Part shown: in pieces, positions 37,837 through 46,967 of the stretch | How the letters are laid out: each line of letters starts with the position of its first letter | Numbering within the stretch: position 1 is the first letter of the stretch | NCBI GenBank assembly: GCA_035275065.1 | Contig: DATENM010000055.1 | Coordinates: 1-64,000, forward strand | From: Blastocatellia bacterium | GTDB lineage: Bacteria > Acidobacteriota > Blastocatellia > UBA7656 | DNA: 64,000 nt | Reading direction: 5' to 3' | Made by a program: the position numbers and the translations under genes | Notes under the pieces: generated by a model | The model's database searches: none | The model's input: the letters and a program-made list of their open reading frames with translations, nothing else | What the model was told of the DNA's origin: nothing

Positions 37837-38556
37837 TCATTGCTTCCAGAAGAACAGCAACACGAAAAGGTAAATCCATAGCGCGTCCATGAAGTGCCAG
37901 TACAAGACGGTGACGTCCACGGCGTTGCGTTTGCTGCGGGTGATGCGCAAACGGAGCGCCGCGACGGTGACGATCAACAGCGCGACGATGCCGCCGAACA
38001 GGTGAACCGCATGCAGGCTGGTCAAGATGTAAAAGAATGAGCTGTGTGGATGACTGTAAATATAAACGCCCTGATTGACCATCACCAGCCACGCCCGCAA
38101 CTGACCGGCGAGAAACCCGAGGCCGAGCAACGTCGTCAGGCTGATCAATAAACGGAACCAGCCGAAGCGGCTGCGGCGTAGGGCGCGGCGTGCCAGCTCG
38201 ATAGTCACGCTGCTTGCCAGCAGCACCGCCGTCGTCAGCCACAAGACGCCGGGCATTTGCAAAGGGAACCAATCGCGCCGGTCGCCAAGCCCTTTCGACT
38301 GGCGCAGGACGTAGGCGCTGGTCAGCGAAACGAACAGCATGAGAATGCTGGCCATCGCCACCCACATGCCGATGCGGAACTTGCTCGGCTCGATGGCGTC
38401 GTCGCGCGTGAATCCGGGCGGCCAGGGCTCATCGCCGCCGCCGGGCTTTGGCCGATTGCCGCCGCCACCTGAGCCGCGCCGCGCCGTCCCGCCCGCGCCG
38501 CCCACGCTGACGCTTGCGCCTTTGACTCCAGCTTCTGAGGTGACTGTCGTTCGCAT
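37837..38556 (-). CDS. ctaE: Cytochrome c oxidase subunit III
   Basis: The 239-residue protein has five hydrophobic helices after a Gly/Pro-rich N-terminus. Typical CoxIII motifs are WVAMASILMLFVSLTSAYVL, SSFFYILTSLHAVHLFGGIV with its His residues, and VTVLYWHFMDALWIYLFVLL at the end. The five-helix form lacks the first two helices of longer CoxIII proteins. The start at 38556 has no strong Shine-Dalgarno; a TTG further up would run into a palindromic repeat. Confidence 0.9.
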   Translation of the reverse strand: MRTTVTSEAGVKGASVSVGGAGGTARRGSGGGGNRPKPGGGDEPWPPGFTRDDAIEPSKFRIGMWVAMASILMLFVSLTSAYVLRQSKGLGDRRDWFPLQMPGVLWLTTAVLLASSVTIELARRALRRSRFGWFRLLISLTTLLGLGFLAGQLRAWLVMVNQGVYIYSHPHSSFFYILTSLHAVHLFGGIVALLIVTVAALRLRITRSKRNAVDVTVLYWHFMDALWIYLFVLLFFWKQ

Positions 38557-38577
38557 CGTGAAAGAGTGATCTGAATA

Positions 38578-38635
38578 GTGGCGCAAGCTAAGGGCTAGCG
38601 CCGCGCCTCGCGCAAGCTAACCGCCTTGCGCCACA
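38578..38635. repeat. Degenerate two-hairpin palindromic element
   Basis: The stretch starts GTGGCGCAAGCTAAGGGC and ends GCTAACCGCCTTGCGCCAC. Outer ends pair well but the arms have drifted. It lies between the CtaD stop and the CtaE start in the cox operon, as the 4687 copy lies between two operon genes. Confidence 0.8.
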
Positions 38636-38654
38636 TCCAGGCCGCTGTGCGGAG

Positions 38655-40475
38655 CTATTGCTCGCCTTGCCGGCGCTTTGAAAACGGCGGCTCGTCTTGC
38701 ATCACGAAGTCGCGTGGCGCGCCGGGCACGCTGAATTCATAAGGCCCGCGATGGACGACCGGCGAGCGTGCCGCTTCGCCTTCCGCGGTCGCCGCGCCGG
38801 CCCATTCAAGCGTTGTCGCTTCCCACGGATTCGCCGGGGCTTGCGGCCCGCGCCACCAGCTCCATAGCAGATTGAAGACGAAAACGAACTGCGCGGCGAT
38901 GGTCACGAATGCCGCAAACGAAACGAAGCGCGTCAACGGCACCATGCCGGCCAGGTACTGCAAGCCTTCGCCGGTCGCCGGGTTGTAATGAAAGGCGTAG
39001 CGGCGCGGCGCTCCGCTGACGCCCATCAGGTACATCGGCATGAAGGCCGCATAGACGCCGACGAAAGTCAGAACGAAATGGATGCGACCAAGCCGCTCGC
39101 TCATCATCCTCCCGAACATGCGCGGGAACCAGTAATAGGTTCCGGCAAACAAGGCGAAGACCGCGGCAACGCCCATGATCAGATGAAAATGGGCGACGAC
39201 GAAATAGGTGTCGTGCAGCGGAATGTCCAATGCAGCCTGGCCGAGAAACAATCCGGTCAGTCCGCCTGAAACGAACAGCGAGACAAATCCCAATGAAAAC
39301 AGCATCGGCGTCGTGAAGCGAAGCTGGCCGCGCCAGATGGTGCCGAGCCAGTTGAATGTCTTGACCGCCGACGGCACGCCGATCACCAGGGTCAGCAATG
39401 AAAACGCTGTCGCCGCATACGGGCTCATGCCGCTCGCGAACATATGATGACCCCAGATGAGAAAGCCGAGCAAGCCAATGGCGGCCGTCGCCGCGACCAT
39501 CGCACGGTAGCCGAAGACCGGCTTGCGCGCGAAGGTCGCAAGCAAATGTGAAGTCAATCCCATCCCCGGCAGGATGGCCAGATAAACTTCCGGGTGGCCG
39601 AAGAACCAGAAGAGATGCTGCCATAAGATCGGCGATCCGCCGGCGTCAGCCGTCATCAACTGGCCGCTCACGTACTCGCCCGCCGGGATGAAAATGTGTG
39701 TGCCGGCGAGGTGGTCCGACAGCAGCAGGATGGCGGCGGCCAGCAGGACCGGAAACGACAATAACGCGACGCCGGCAGCCGTAAACCATGACCAGCAGGT
39801 GAGCGGCAAGCGCAGCGGCGTCATTCCCGGCGCGCGCATCTTTAGCACCGTCGTGATGAAGTTGATCGAGCCAAGCAGCGACGCGATGCAAAAGATCAGG
39901 ATGCTCAGCAGCCATAGCACAACGCCTGTGCCCTGCCCCGGCCCGCTGATTTCGCCAAGCGCGCTCAACGGCGGGTACATCGTCCACCCGGCAATCGGCC
40001 CGATGACGTTCGGCGCGGAGACGAAGAAGGCGGATAGAAGCACGAGCAGCGCCGCGAGCGTCAGCCAGAACGACAGCATGTTGAGAACAGGGAAAGCCAT
40101 GCGGCGCGCGCCGATCTGCGCCGGCAGGAAGAGATTGCCGAAGCCGCCCTGCGGCGCTGTCGTCAGCACAAAAAAGATCATGATCGTGCCGTGCATGGTG
40201 ACCAGCGACAGGTAAAGGTCAGGCGAGATGTTGCCGCCCGGCGCGGCATTCGGTAGTAGAACTTTGAGGAATGAGAAGCGCACGCCAGGCCAGCCGAGTT
40301 GCAGGCGCATCAATGCCGACAGCGCCATGCCGATGAAGACCGAAACCAGCGCCAGCAGCCAGTACTGTATGCCGATGACCCGATGGTCGGTGCTGAAGAC
40401 GTAGCGTCGCATGAAGCCTTTCGGCCTGGCGAGCGCGTCTTCGGGGATGGGCGGAATCACATCGGCCATGGGCAT
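38655..40475 (-). CDS. ctaD: Cytochrome c oxidase subunit I (aa3 type)
   Basis: The 606-residue protein has 12 or more membrane helices. Heme and copper ligands are visible: low-spin heme His in SLVTMHGTIMIFF, CuB ligands in WFFGHPEVYLAILPGMG and IWGHHMFASGM, and the heme pair in DTYFVVAHFHLIMG. GHPEVY carries the Glu of the D-channel, as in A-type oxidases. It catalyses reduction of O2 to water coupled to proton pumping. Neighbours are subunit II upstream (13-nt gap) and a repeat then subunit III downstream. Confidence 0.95.
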   Translation of the reverse strand: MPMADVIPPIPEDALARPKGFMRRYVFSTDHRVIGIQYWLLALVSVFIGMALSALMRLQLGWPGVRFSFLKVLLPNAAPGGNISPDLYLSLVTMHGTIMIFFVLTTAPQGGFGNLFLPAQIGARRMAFPVLNMLSFWLTLAALLVLLSAFFVSAPNVIGPIAGWTMYPPLSALGEISGPGQGTGVVLWLLSILIFCIASLLGSINFITTVLKMRAPGMTPLRLPLTCWSWFTAAGVALLSFPVLLAAAILLLSDHLAGTHIFIPAGEYVSGQLMTADAGGSPILWQHLFWFFGHPEVYLAILPGMGLTSHLLATFARKPVFGYRAMVAATAAIGLLGFLIWGHHMFASGMSPYAATAFSLLTLVIGVPSAVKTFNWLGTIWRGQLRFTTPMLFSLGFVSLFVSGGLTGLFLGQAALDIPLHDTYFVVAHFHLIMGVAAVFALFAGTYYWFPRMFGRMMSERLGRIHFVLTFVGVYAAFMPMYLMGVSGAPRRYAFHYNPATGEGLQYLAGMVPLTRFVSFAAFVTIAAQFVFVFNLLWSWWRGPQAPANPWEATTLEWAGAATAEGEAARSPVVHRGPYEFSVPGAPRDFVMQDEPPFSKRRQGEQ

Positions 40476-40488
40476 TCGCTCTTCGCGC

Positions 40489-41334
40489 TCACTGTGGCAT
40501 CAGCAACGCTTCGACGCGGGCGCGCAGTTGGGCTTTGCTCAATCTTTCCAGCTCGGCGTATTCGTCGGCAGGCATGACGATCAGCCAGCTTTTCATTTTG
40601 TAATGACCGTTGCCGCAAAGCTCAGCGCAGGGGATTTCGTACTTGCCCGGTCGCATCGCCGTAAAGCGCAAACGGATCGTCAGACCGGGCACGATGTCTT
40701 GCTTGATGCGCATGGCCGGCACGAAGAAATTATGGATCACGTCGCGCGAGCGCATGGTCAATTCGATGTCGCGGCTTGCGGGGACGACCAGCGCCGGCAA
40801 TTGCGAATCGTCATTGCCCGCGGCGTCGTCGGGGTCGAGGCCAATTGAGTTGCCCATCGCGTCGTTATAAAACGCCGGCGCGGTTCTGCCGAATACGCCA
40901 TCCGCGCCGGCGTAATGGAAAGTGAATTGAAACTGCTGCGCGACCAGCCCGACGCGCACCGTATCGGCGGGCGCTGCGACGGATGCCGCGCCCGTCAGTT
41001 GCAAACGCGACCAGAGGCGCTGGCCGGTGATCGCCAGGGTGATGAAGACGACGGCGGTGAAGATCGTCCACGCCGCGTCAATTTTGCTGCTGCCCGGCAA
41101 GTAAGCGGCGCGACCGGCAGCCTTGCGGCTGAAGCGCCACACCGCATAACCGAGCGCCAGTTGCGCGGCGACGAATGCCAGTCCGACAACGACAAACGTG
41201 CGGCGGAATTGCGCATCAATCAATGCGCCGTCGGTGGAAATGTTTTCGGGAAACCAGGGCGCCCGCTGACCGGCAAACATCCAGACGGTGATCGCGGTCA
41301 GCAACGTCAGCAGGACGGCAAGCGCTTTGCCCAT
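40489..41334 (-). CDS. ctaC: Cytochrome c oxidase subunit II
   Basis: The protein has two N-terminal helices and a periplasmic cupredoxin domain with an intact CuA site: His in SRDVIHNFFVPAM and CAELCGNGHYKM (two Cys, His, Met). No C-terminal cytochrome c domain follows, so it is aa3, not caa3. ATG 41334 is used; a GTG codon directly before it is in frame. It begins 3 nt after the CtaB stop, which suggests coupled translation. Confidence 0.93.
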   Translation of the reverse strand: MGKALAVLLTLLTAITVWMFAGQRAPWFPENISTDGALIDAQFRRTFVVVGLAFVAAQLALGYAVWRFSRKAAGRAAYLPGSSKIDAAWTIFTAVVFITLAITGQRLWSRLQLTGAASVAAPADTVRVGLVAQQFQFTFHYAGADGVFGRTAPAFYNDAMGNSIGLDPDDAAGNDDSQLPALVVPASRDIELTMRSRDVIHNFFVPAMRIKQDIVPGLTIRLRFTAMRPGKYEIPCAELCGNGHYKMKSWLIVMPADEYAELERLSKAQLRARVEALLMPQ

Positions 41335-41337
41335 CAC

Positions 41338-42261
41338 TTATCTATTCAGCACCATCAAGGCGAACAGAACGGGCAGGTACAAGACCGAGGCGAGCAACAA
41401 CTTGCGCGCCTGCCAGGTCGTGCGCTGCCGGGCGGCGCGCACGCTGTAATACAAAAACCAGAGGCCGAGCGCCAGCGCGCCGTAAAAATAGACCGTGCCC
41501 GACAACCGCACCAGCGTCGGCATCAGGCTGACCGGCACCAGCAAGATCGTGTAGGCGATGATCTGCTGGCCGGTGATGCGGCCTTCGCGCTCGACGACCG
41601 GCAACATCTTGATGCCGGCTCGCGCATAATCGTCGCGGTACATCCAGGCAATGGCGAGAAAGTGCGGGAACTGCCAGAGGAAGAGAATCGCGAACAACAC
41701 CCACGCCTCGATAGTGATCTGGCCGTTTGCCGCTACCCAGCCGATGAACGGCGGCATCGCTCCCGGAAACGCCCCGATGATCGTCGACAGCGTCGTGCGC
41801 GTCTTGAGCGGCGTGTAGGCGAACAGGTAAGCCGCGAACGTCAGCACGCCGAGCGCCGCCGACAGCGGGTTGACCAGCACGGCCAGATAAACCGTGGCGA
41901 TCAGCGATAAGGCGACGCCGAAGCGCAGTGCCTGTCGTGGCTGTAAACGGCCCGCCGGCAGCGGACGCATCTCTGTGCGGCGCATCAATCGGTCGAGGTC
42001 GCGCTCGATGTACTGGTTGAGCGCGCCGATGCCTGAAGAGAGCAGCACAATGCCGATTGCGGTGTGGAGAAAGCGAAAGTAATCAAAGCCACTCGCGGAG
42101 CCGAGGCAGTAACCGGCGGCCGCCGTCGCCGTCACCAGCATGGTGATACGCGGCTTGGTCAGGTCGAGGTAGGCGGTAAGCTTGCCGGCGCGCGCGCTCA
42201 CGGCAGGCTGCTCGGCGAGTAGCGCGTCATCGCTCACGGCCTGGTTTGCCACTGAATCCAT
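41338..42261 (-). CDS. ctaB: Protoheme IX farnesyltransferase (heme O synthase)
   Basis: This 307-residue UbiA-family enzyme adds a farnesyl chain to heme b. Both Asp-rich motifs are seen: NQYIERDLDRLMRRTEMRPL and YRDDYARAGIKMLPVVEREG. About nine membrane helices are predictable, and LTKPRITMLVTATAAAGY at the N-terminus is typical. It lies 5 nt after the heme A synthase fusion gene and just before CtaC. Confidence 0.93.
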   Translation of the reverse strand: MDSVANQAVSDDALLAEQPAVSARAGKLTAYLDLTKPRITMLVTATAAAGYCLGSASGFDYFRFLHTAIGIVLLSSGIGALNQYIERDLDRLMRRTEMRPLPAGRLQPRQALRFGVALSLIATVYLAVLVNPLSAALGVLTFAAYLFAYTPLKTRTTLSTIIGAFPGAMPPFIGWVAANGQITIEAWVLFAILFLWQFPHFLAIAWMYRDDYARAGIKMLPVVEREGRITGQQIIAYTILLVPVSLMPTLVRLSGTVYFYGALALGLWFLYYSVRAARQRTTWQARKLLLASVLYLPVLFALMVLNR

Positions 42262-42266
42262 ATCGC

Positions 42267-44153
42267 TTATACTGCTGCCTTTCGGGGTGATGATGCAAGC
42301 GCATTCGCGCCCGACTCGACTGTATCGGGCTGCGGCATGACCACCTGATAAGTTCTGAGCGTCAGCACAACGACGGTGGCCAAGGTCAGCGCGCCGACGA
42401 CCAGGTGCGCCGCGGTCAGCGAGATCATCGGCTCGACCGGCTGTTGCAGGCTCAACGACGGAAGCGGCGCAAGCTGTAGGCGCGCGAAGAAATCACCGAC
42501 CCCTGCGAGCGGCTGGCCGGCAACTGCCATGCGCGTGATGTAAGCCAGCACGCCGAGCGTGACCTGTGTCGCCAGTAGAACGATGAGCAGCCATGCAGGC
42601 CGCGCGAGATAACGCTCATCGCCATGCCGCCGTAGCGTCGCTACCGCCGTCCAGCCAACGACCGCGGCGACGACGACCGCGCCGAGCGCATGCGGCAAGA
42701 TGCCGAATGCGCCGTGACGAAAGGCCGCGCCCAATACCAGTTGCCCCAGCACGCAGCCCAGGCTCAGCGCCGTCAACCGCCGCAAGCTGAAGCCGCCGCC
42801 GTCCGGCTTCATATCGTGACGAGCGAACCAGCTCTGCGAAGTGAAGACCGCGATGGCGACGATGGCACCGAAGAAGCTCTGCGCGATGAGCGCGTGCGGC
42901 ACGGCGATCAGCGGCTTGTAGGCGGGAAACAAGACGCGCACACCGCCTATCGCCGCCTGCCCCAGAATGCCCGCAAAGACTAGCAGCGCAAAGCGCCTGA
43001 CCCATTTGCGGTGGTCGCCGAACCATGCCCACAGCGCCAGGATGAAGGTCGCAAAACTGACCGCGCCGGCGATGAAGCGGTGCGAGTATTCATAGCGCAC
43101 GCCGCCATTGAAGCGCTGTGAAGCGATCAGCCAGCGCCCGAACGACAGCGGCCAATCGGGCACCGAATCGCCGGCTTCATTGCTGGTGACCAGCGCGCCG
43201 GCAAGCAACAGCACAACCGTCAGCACGGCGACAAAAATCGCGAAAAGGTGGAGGCCGCGATTCGGCCTCGCATCAACGCTGGTATGAACTGGACTGCTCA
43301 AAATGCTCTCCGTGAATTGTGGCGCAACAATGGTCGGCGCGACGCGCAGAAAGGTCGCCGGCTTGCCGTTGGCGACGGGCTTGTATTCCGCATCCTGTGT
43401 CACAGTGTCTCTGGGCGCGACTTTGACCGACATCGATTGTTCGCCGTAGACCTCGTGCCAGAAGACGAGTGTGTAATCGCCGGGCGGCACGTTCTTGATC
43501 GAATAGCTGCCGTCATCGCCGCTCACGGCAAAGAAAGGATGATCGAGCACGCCGATGTTGGCGCGCATCCAATTGTGCTGATTGCACTGCACAGGGATCA
43601 TCACCTCCTGGTTATCAAAGACGCGCTCAAGCGGTGCGTCGCCATGCGCTTGCGAAATGTTAAATCCCTGGTTCTTCTTTGGCGTTGGATGAACGTTGTG
43701 ATCGGTCTGATCGCTGTTGCTGATGCGGACGATCTGGCCGGTCTGCACGCCGAGCACGTGCGGCACATAGCGGCAGTTCTTTTGATCGAGCGTCACAGGC
43801 CCGCCCGTCGGAAAGCGGAAATCATCAACGCTCGCGCCGCGGATGTAGATGAAAACATTTTTCAGCCTGCCGTTATTGATGACTACGACATCAGGGCTGG
43901 AATCGCCCGTCGCCGCGCATGCCGCATCGCCCGTCATATTGATCGCTTCGAGCGGCGGCGGCGTGCCGGCAAAAACCACCTTGCCGGTGATTGTGCCTTC
44001 ATCGCCTTTTGAAACGTAAGCAGGCCGGCCTTGCTTGCGGGCGCTGTCGGAAGCGTTTTTCGCGCCACAACCGGCGAGCAGGAGCAGCACCAATATCAGC
44101 AGCAGCGCGGCTGCCGCGCCTGGCTTACCTATGAAAAGATGACTCTGAACCAT
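42267..44153 (-). CDS. ctaA: Cupredoxin lipoprotein fused to heme A synthase
   Basis: One reading frame of 628 residues has two parts. The first has a lipoprotein signal (LILVLLLLAGC, Cys29) and a cupredoxin-like domain whose copper ligands look intact: His152/155, Cys190, His193 and Met196 (VQCNQHNWM). The second part (about 300-610) is CtaA/Cox15 with eight helices, TSNEAGDSVPDWP and all four heme His motifs (YSHRF, VPHALIAQSF, LPHALGA, AAHLVVG). CtaA makes heme A from heme O. The two parts need opposite starting topologies. GGAG lies 6 nt before TTG codon 285, a possible internal start for CtaA. Confidence 0.88.
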   Translation of the reverse strand: MVQSHLFIGKPGAAAALLLILVLLLLAGCGAKNASDSARKQGRPAYVSKGDEGTITGKVVFAGTPPPLEAINMTGDAACAATGDSSPDVVVINNGRLKNVFIYIRGASVDDFRFPTGGPVTLDQKNCRYVPHVLGVQTGQIVRISNSDQTDHNVHPTPKKNQGFNISQAHGDAPLERVFDNQEVMIPVQCNQHNWMRANIGVLDHPFFAVSGDDGSYSIKNVPPGDYTLVFWHEVYGEQSMSVKVAPRDTVTQDAEYKPVANGKPATFLRVAPTIVAPQFTESILSSPVHTSVDARPNRGLHLFAIFVAVLTVVLLLAGALVTSNEAGDSVPDWPLSFGRWLIASQRFNGGVRYEYSHRFIAGAVSFATFILALWAWFGDHRKWVRRFALLVFAGILGQAAIGGVRVLFPAYKPLIAVPHALIAQSFFGAIVAIAVFTSQSWFARHDMKPDGGGFSLRRLTALSLGCVLGQLVLGAAFRHGAFGILPHALGAVVVAAVVGWTAVATLRRHGDERYLARPAWLLIVLLATQVTLGVLAYITRMAVAGQPLAGVGDFFARLQLAPLPSLSLQQPVEPMISLTAAHLVVGALTLATVVVLTLRTYQVVMPQPDTVESGANALASSPRKAAV

Positions 44154-44375
44154 GGCCCGTTGACGCGCTCAAGCGAACAGGAATTATGCCAGGGATCGCG
44201 CCGGCACGCTACCGTGCCGGACGCCAATGGTTATGATAGCCAGCACGGCGCAAAAGTCCTAATCAGTTCGTCCCTTGTCACTCATTCAGGCAGTATGCTA
44301 AAACGTCTTTTGGTCTCAATGCTTAATTTACAAATTGGAGACATTTTTTTTCAGACCCCTTGCGCGCTGGTCGCG

Positions 44376-44381
44376 TATAAT
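44376..44381 (+). promoter_or_regulatory. Perfect -10 box in the 44154-44457 gap
   Basis: The 304-base gap between the CtaA fusion (minus) and the CMD gene (plus) holds TATAAT at 44376-44381 but no clear -35 at 17 bp. A transcript would begin near 44388, about 70 nt before the ATG at 44458. Nothing else is recognisable in the gap. Confidence 0.4.
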
Positions 44382-44457
44382 TCGAGGATGACGATCAGTG
44401 CCCTGCCCTCGCCGCTCGATGGGCACCCATCTTTACAGCAAGGAGATTCGCAACTCA

Positions 44458-44883
44458 ATGGATAGCAAACCGGCACCGCAACCCGAAGTCAAAGACGCGC
44501 AGGCGGAGAACGAAATCCCAACCTCCGATCCCAAGCCGAACGATGGCCGCCCGCAGTCCTATTCGATGATGGACCCGAAGATGCGCCGCATCTATGGCGA
44601 GTTTTACCGCGAGCTTTACTTCTCGGAGAACAAAGTCCTCGACACCAAGACGCAGGAGCTGATCTCGATTGCTGCCTCGCTGGCCGCGAAGTGCCAGGGC
44701 TGTCTCGAAGGCCACATCAAGAAGGCATTGCAAGCCGGCGCCAGCGAACAGGAGATCAGCGAAGCCCTGTGCATCGCCGCCGCCGTCAACGCCGCCGCGG
44801 TCATCGACCTGTCGGACATCGCGGCGCGCAACCTCAACCTCAACCACTTCCCCAGCGATGGGCCACGATTCAGAGGCGCTTAA
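44458..44883 (+). CDS. Carboxymuconolactone decarboxylase-family (AhpD-like) protein
   Basis: The 141-residue protein has the CMD/AhpD signature: Glu and CxxC-x3-H in AAKCQGCLEGHIKKALQAGA, followed by EQEISEALCIAAAVNAAAV. AhpD-like proteins use the two Cys as a redox centre in peroxide defence. AAGGAG lies about 11 nt before the ATG. The N-terminal 45 residues are polar and low complexity (DSKPAPQPEVKDAQAENE). Its stop overlaps the next start as TAATG, so the esterase gene should be co-translated. Confidence 0.87.
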   Translation: MDSKPAPQPEVKDAQAENEIPTSDPKPNDGRPQSYSMMDPKMRRIYGEFYRELYFSENKVLDTKTQELISIAASLAAKCQGCLEGHIKKALQAGASEQEISEALCIAAAVNAAAVIDLSDIAARNLNLNHFPSDGPRFRGA

Positions 44884-45872
44884 TGGAACTGTTCGGACAA
44901 CTCGGCATCGCGATTCTTTCGCTCCTTATTACCTTGCTGGCTAACACTGCCGCGCACGTTTTGCCGCGCCCGCAGGGGCCGCCGCCGGCGCAAGCGTCAA
45001 CTCCTATGCCGTCACCGGAACTGGGCATCGAGTATAATTCATTACAATCTGCCGCGCTCGGCCATGAGCTGAAGTACGCCGTGATGCTGCCGCCGTCGTA
45101 CAAGACCGACGCCAAGCGGCGCTACCCGGTGCTTTATTTCCTGCACGGCATGTTTGGCAACGAAGGCGAGTTCCAGCGGCGCGGCGTCGCCGCCAAGGTC
45201 GCCGCCTTTCGCGATCAAGGGCTGATCGGCGAGTTCATCATCGTCGCGGTTGATGGCGGCAGGAGCAGTTTTTATTTGAATTCCAAAAGCGGCGTGCGCT
45301 ACGAAGACGCCATCATTCAGGACTTGATCCCCTACATCGAAAAGACCTACCGCGCCACGGGCAAGCGCGAAGGCCGCGCCATTCAGGGCATCTCGATGGG
45401 CGGCTGGGGCGCGCTGATGCTGGCGTTCAAGCACCCGGAGATGTTCTCGTCGGTGACGACGCATTGCGCCGCGCTGTTCGCCGAATTGCCGCAGCCGACC
45501 GGCACCGACCGCCGCTCGCAGTTCATGACGCAACTGATCGGCAATATCTTCGGCACCCCGCCCGACGAGACGTATTTCCGTTCCGTGAACCCTGTCTACA
45601 TCGCCGAGACGAACGCCGCCGCCATCAAGAAGTCGGGCCTGCAAATCTACTTTGACGTTGGCGACCAGGATCACTACGGCTTCACGGAGCCGAACAAGCA
45701 GTTCGACGAGCGCCTGACCAAACTCGGCATCCCGCACGAGTTCCACGTCTTCCCCGGCAGGCACGGCTGGGAGTACATGATTTCGGTGGCCGATCACTCT
45801 TACGCTTTCCTCTGGAAAAACTTCAAAGGCGAAGGCAAAGCGGCGCCGGCGCACGCTAAAAACAGCCGTTGA
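44883..45872 (+). CDS. Exported esterase D / S-formylglutathione-hydrolase-like protein
   Basis: The 329-residue product begins with a hydrophobic export segment (LGIAILSLLITLLANTAAHV). It is an alpha/beta hydrolase of the putative esterase family: PVLYFLHGMFGN oxyanion region, nucleophile Ser in IQGISMGGWGAL, Asp in DVGDQDHYG and His in FPGRHGWEYM. It likely cleaves carbohydrate or polyketide esters in the periplasm. It overlaps the CMD gene stop by one base. Confidence 0.85.
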   Translation: MELFGQLGIAILSLLITLLANTAAHVLPRPQGPPPAQASTPMPSPELGIEYNSLQSAALGHELKYAVMLPPSYKTDAKRRYPVLYFLHGMFGNEGEFQRRGVAAKVAAFRDQGLIGEFIIVAVDGGRSSFYLNSKSGVRYEDAIIQDLIPYIEKTYRATGKREGRAIQGISMGGWGALMLAFKHPEMFSSVTTHCAALFAELPQPTGTDRRSQFMTQLIGNIFGTPPDETYFRSVNPVYIAETNAAAIKKSGLQIYFDVGDQDHYGFTEPNKQFDERLTKLGIPHEFHVFPGRHGWEYMISVADHSYAFLWKNFKGEGKAAPAHAKNSR

Positions 45873-45901
45873 GGCAATCGCCGTCGCGGTCGTGGTATGA
45901 T

Positions 45902-45930
45902 AAAGGGCTGGCGTAAACGCCGGCCCTTTT
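45902..45930 (+). terminator. Transcription terminator after the esterase gene
   Basis: A 12-bp stem with one G-U pair, AAAGGGCTGGCG-TAAA-CGCCGGCCCTTT (45902-45913, 45918-45929), is followed by TGATTT. It lies 29 nt after the esterase stop. Confidence 0.75.
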
Positions 45931-45936
45931 GATTTG

Positions 45937-45978
45937 CGCCACACCGATGGCTAACCTCATTAAGGTTGCCGTGGCGCG
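45937..45978. repeat. Degenerate palindromic element
   Basis: GCGCCACACCGATGGCTAACCT faces AAGGTTGCCGTGGCGC as an imperfect inverted repeat. The GTGTGGCGC ends resemble the palindrome family seen at 4687 and elsewhere, but the core has diverged, so membership is tentative. Confidence 0.45.
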
Positions 45979-46037
45979 CGCACCGTCGCGCTAGATTCAG
46001 CGCGCCCATTCACTGGATAAGGAGTGATCGCTTAGCC

Positions 46038-46880
46038 GTGGCGAAGCACCAGCCAGCCAGCGTCCGCAACCGCTTTGCAGAGCGCCTGGCGCTGCCTGAT
46101 GAACAGATCAACCTCGCCGAAGCCGCGCTGCTCATCGCCGCCGAAGAATATCCGCGCCTGAATGTCGCTGCTTATCTTGATAAGCTCGACCGCATTGCCG
46201 ACCTTGCCCGCGACCGCATCCCGCTCGGCGTCAGCGCCTCGGATTACATCACGGCCATCAATGCGACGCTCTTCGATGATTATGGCTTTCATGGGAATCG
46301 CGACAACTATTACGACCCGCGCAACAGCTTTCTCAACGAAGTCATTGACCGGCGGCTCGGTATCCCCATTACATTATCGGTGATTTATATGGAAGTCGCG
46401 CGCCGCGTCGGCTTCGCGGTCGAAGGCGTCGGGTTGCCGGGCCACTTCATCGTGCGCCATCAGGGGGCAGCCGAAACGATTTACATTGACCCCTTCAACC
46501 GCGGACGTGTGCTTGGCGAGATGGCCTGCGCCGAGCTGGTCGCCGAAATAAGCGGCGGCAAGACGGAGTTGCTGCCGGCGCATCTATCGCCCGTCACCCG
46601 GCGGCAAATCCTGATGCGCATGCTCTCGAACCTGTTGAGCATCTATGCGCGCAGCGACCATCGCCGGGCGCTCGCAGTCATCGAGCGCATCCTCATCATC
46701 CAGCCGACCTCGGCGGCGCACGTTCGCGATCATGGCTTGCTGCTGGCGCTGGTCGGCCAGACGGCAAAGGCGCTCGCGACGCTCGAACTTTACTTGAAGA
46801 TGGCGCCGACGGCTGCTGACGTCGATCTCGTGCGCGAGCAGATCAAGACCATCAAGCAAGAATCCGCGAAGCTTAATTAA
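46038..46880 (+). CDS. SirB1-like transglutaminase-fold protein with TPR-like C-terminus
   Basis: The 280-residue protein matches the SirB1/YchA family: LAEAALLIAAEEYPRLNVAAYL, AINATLFDDYGFHGNRDNYYDPRNSFLNEVIDRRLGIPITLSVIY and GLPGHFIVRH with the conserved His. TPR-like helices end the protein. Its biochemical role is uncertain. The start is probably GTG 46038 preceded at some distance by AAGGAG (13 nt); an upstream start at 45966 lacks a ribosome site. Confidence 0.83.
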   Translation: MAKHQPASVRNRFAERLALPDEQINLAEAALLIAAEEYPRLNVAAYLDKLDRIADLARDRIPLGVSASDYITAINATLFDDYGFHGNRDNYYDPRNSFLNEVIDRRLGIPITLSVIYMEVARRVGFAVEGVGLPGHFIVRHQGAAETIYIDPFNRGRVLGEMACAELVAEISGGKTELLPAHLSPVTRRQILMRMLSNLLSIYARSDHRRALAVIERILIIQPTSAAHVRDHGLLLALVGQTAKALATLELYLKMAPTAADVDLVREQIKTIKQESAKLN

Positions 46881-46900
46881 TCGCTTCAAACAAGCGGAAG

Positions 46901-46946
46901 AAAATATAAGCGGCCAGAGCGTACGGGCTCTGGCCGCTTATATTTT
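46901..46946. terminator. Bidirectional terminator between converging genes
   Basis: A perfect 20-bp stem (46901-46920 with 46927-46946) has an A-rich 5' side and a T-rich 3' side (TTATATTTTTC), so either strand ends with T. It sits between the SirB1-like gene and the small basic protein gene. Confidence 0.92.
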
Positions 46947-46967
46947 TCTCAAGCTGGCGCGATTGGC

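Noticed and set aside
45966..46037. Upstream extension of the SirB1-like gene
   Set aside because: It would run through a degenerate palindrome and has no ribosome site; the encoded residues look non-native.
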